Made by a program: the position numbers and the translations under genes
The notes under the pieces: generated by a model
The model's database searches: none
What the model saw: only the letters and a program-made list of their open reading frames with translations
What the model was told of the DNA's origin: nothing
Shown: in pieces, positions 61,799-64,000 of the stretch
Layout of the letters: each line of letters opens with the position of its first letter
How positions within the stretch are numbered: position 1 is the first letter of the stretch
Assembly: GCA_009823395.1 (NCBI GenBank)
Contig: CM020501.1
Span: 4,678,361 to 4,742,360, forward strand
Length of the DNA: 64,000 nt
Source: Thamnaconus septentrionalis
Lineage: Eukaryota; Chordata; Actinopteri; Tetraodontiformes; Monacanthidae
Reading direction: 5' to 3'

Positions 61799-64000
61799 AA
61801 AACACCTCAAGTCTGTTTATACTGTATATAACTGTACACAATGTTTGTGTGTTTAGAACATGTTTTACTTTGTTGCCCCTTAACAAAGTAAATTATTTTT
61901 TAAGCATGTCAACTACAGAATTGACTTAATGTTACTTGATGTTAATTTTGTTGAGCTTTCCAATAGTGTATTTGACGTTGCTTTTTTTAGATTAATATAT
62001 TTAGTCTCTTTATTGAATTGTTAACTTCATTGGAAAACATCAGCTGTCACTGTGCTTCAGCCCACACTCATAGGAATATTGATGTTTTTGGCCCGTGTCC
62101 ATCTTTATGGAGTCTGTGTCTGAAACATGACGTGTTACAATGTTCTGGATAGATAAAGATTGTCATGTTTACACATTCACAGTGGTGTACATTTTAGCGT
62201 CTATGTTGCTCCACTTAGCTTCAAAATGCAGACATTACAGAGGAAGACATTTTGCCTTCTCCAAGATAACTAAATATAAGCAAAGAAAAAATATACAATA
62301 TAAGTCCACCAGTTATGATCTTAATTCAAGCAATTTTCTGCAGCTGAGTTCTTTTTGATTTGATTGCAGTAAATCATGAGTCTCAGCACTCAACAGGCGT
62401 GTATTTTATTTTCTCCCTGAATTCAAACCAGACTCTGGCTTTCACACAGTGATATTGAAAAACTGCGGCCATAACCTTTGCGTTATTTTACCTCACCTAC
62501 CTCACGATCATTTCAACGTGATCGTAACTCTGTGCTGCTGCTCTCCGCGCCGCCTTGTCCCTCCACAGGTCTGTTGGCCAGCTGCAGGTTTATCGCCTTG
62601 CACCTGCAGTCTTTGTGGAGTGTTAAAATGCACTGTGGTGTGTTCGACGTCTTAGAAGTCTGCTTGCCTGTTAATATTTTAGCAGTTGCACACAGTCTCT
62701 GAAATGTTGTTCTCATGTGTAACCTTTAAAGTCAGAGTGCTCTGGGAAGAAACAGTACCTCGTTCATCAGCTACTGTAATGCAGGAGCTTGTTTACATGA
62801 TGTGCGCCTGGTAAATATTGTGGATTTTTTTTTTCTGGTTGTAGTCACTGTGTTGAAATGTTGGCCAGTGGCAGGATTTAATAAAATTTTAATTAAACAG
62901 TGAATGAAGGAATGGTAGTTTTATTTTGGAACTGCGGAATTGCAAAATACAAGGAGTATGGAAAAGCATTAGCTTATTTAACCCTTTAACCCCTTCTCCA
63001 CTATACAAACTGCGGACCATTAGTTCCTACTGGTAGTAACACCAAGGCCTCCACTCTCATGGCAAAACGGCAAGTAAGTTTGGAGATGTAAATGAAACGC
63101 AATTAGGATTCTAGTGTCCTAGGATTTCAGTATCTTGGGTTTCTTTGCGATTTATCGTGTAGAAAGGAACTTGTAAGCGTAGAACTTCAGAATGTGCAGC
63201 AGCCATTTAAACACAAGTTATGATATATGATAATGCAAACAGAACTTGTTTTGATTTGTCGTTCAGGTGTATTTTCTGAGTGATTTGTTTTCAACTATGT
63301 ACCTAATTGATAATCAGTTGTGAGCAATAAAAATGGTGACTGGAGTCATAAGAGGTTGGTACGGTGAGGTCATTTCTTGGCCATTACTACATGGTGAATA
63401 ATTAAACATCTATTTCAGTTATTTCTTGATGTGTTTTTGGTGGGGACAAGGTATCATTTACCGTTACATCATTCAGAACTCAGGCAGCAAACCAAAATGA
63501 TGAAGTGATTTACTCTTGGGTTCTTTATAAAGAGTTGTGCACAAATTTAGATAAGACTTGAAGCAGAACATGAACATGAAGCAGGCAGATAACCAACACT
63601 TAAGCCATAGTTGTTTTATTGCCTAGCATCGATAAAGCTTAAGAAAAACCCATAGTTATCCATCTCAAACATATTTACATTATACGTAATTTGGCTCCTC
63701 AGGCTAAGTCATGTTTAATTGATAAGATAATTCAAGATTATTTATAAACATATCTAGAGCTGAATATGCGAGCTATTGTCTCTAGTGGTGAGAAACCCCT
63801 TGACAAAACGTTATCTTTAATTCAGTCAATATTCTGAAAGAATTTTCGCTCAAGTCATTGAAATCGTGCAGTTATTTAACCGCACGGTATTCTGCTGGAC
63901 ACTGCGCGGCTTTGCTCCCTGAAAGTCTTTCGACGGGGAAAAGAAATCCCATTGACAGTTTCCGCCTCCTCCTTTTACCGGAAGTTCAGCAATATCCAGC
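61799..64000. other. serhl 3' flank and downstream intergenic DNA
   Basis: The serhl 3' UTR begins here; candidate AATAAA signals lie near 62878 and 63325. No exon is recognised. The last 60 bp are pyrimidine-rich and GC-richer. Confidence 0.5.
63977..63985 (+). promoter_or_regulatory. ETS/GABP-type site at the window edge
   Basis: ACCGGAAGT is a perfect ETS-family consensus, preceded by CCGCCTCCTCC. It may belong to the promoter of a gene that begins beyond the window. Confidence 0.35.

Overview
This window is vertebrate nuclear DNA, most probably from a percomorph-type teleost. All genes are split by GT-AG introns, the encoded proteins are vertebrate families, the myoglobin has the 147-residue teleost form, and the introns hold fish-type repeats (L2-like LINE tails, short hAT and TTAA-flanked MITEs, CA/GA/GT microsatellites). 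I assembled seven protein-coding genes by hand from splice sites and reading phase. In all seven the exon phases close exactly to one open frame.

Layout: 1-9.88 kb has no gene that I can support. 9.88-17.1 kb (minus) is an inward-rectifier K+ channel of the Kir2 family, closest to Kir2.3 (kcnj4). Its true start lies in a tiny upstream coding exon, and a probable non-coding first exon sits near 16.8 kb. 17.1-23.7 kb is gene-free. 23.79-34.26 kb (plus) is a long-form triobp with 18 coding exons. 35.53-36.67 kb (minus) is smdt1 (EMRE), tail-to-tail with triobp. 38.20-44.14 kb (plus) is a LUC7-like U1 snRNP factor, head-to-head with smdt1. 46.45-50.54 kb (plus) is cenpm. 52.92-54.16 kb (minus) is myoglobin (mb) with a TATA promoter. 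56.1-61.8 kb (plus) is the serine hydrolase serhl, ending in a peroxisomal SKL signal. 61.8-64 kb is 3' flank, with an ETS-type site at the very end.

The genes do not form one pathway: a membrane channel, an actin organiser, a mitochondrial calcium uniporter subunit, a splicing factor, a kinetochore protein, an oxygen carrier and an alpha/beta hydrolase. What unites them is synteny. Six of the seven correspond to human chromosome 22q12-q13 genes, from several separate human sub-blocks. LUC7L itself is on human 16p.

No new defence or mobile system is visible. The most interesting items are the hidden Kir2.3-like start exon, two hAT MITEs and one LINE fragment with intact target-site duplications, a LINE nested in a TTAA-flanked MITE inside a triobp intron, a (CT)n(GT)n tract just before a PH-domain exon, an in-frame Asn9 tail on triobp, apparent dual targeting of serhl, and a pair of adjoining perfect hairpins near 51.7 kb.
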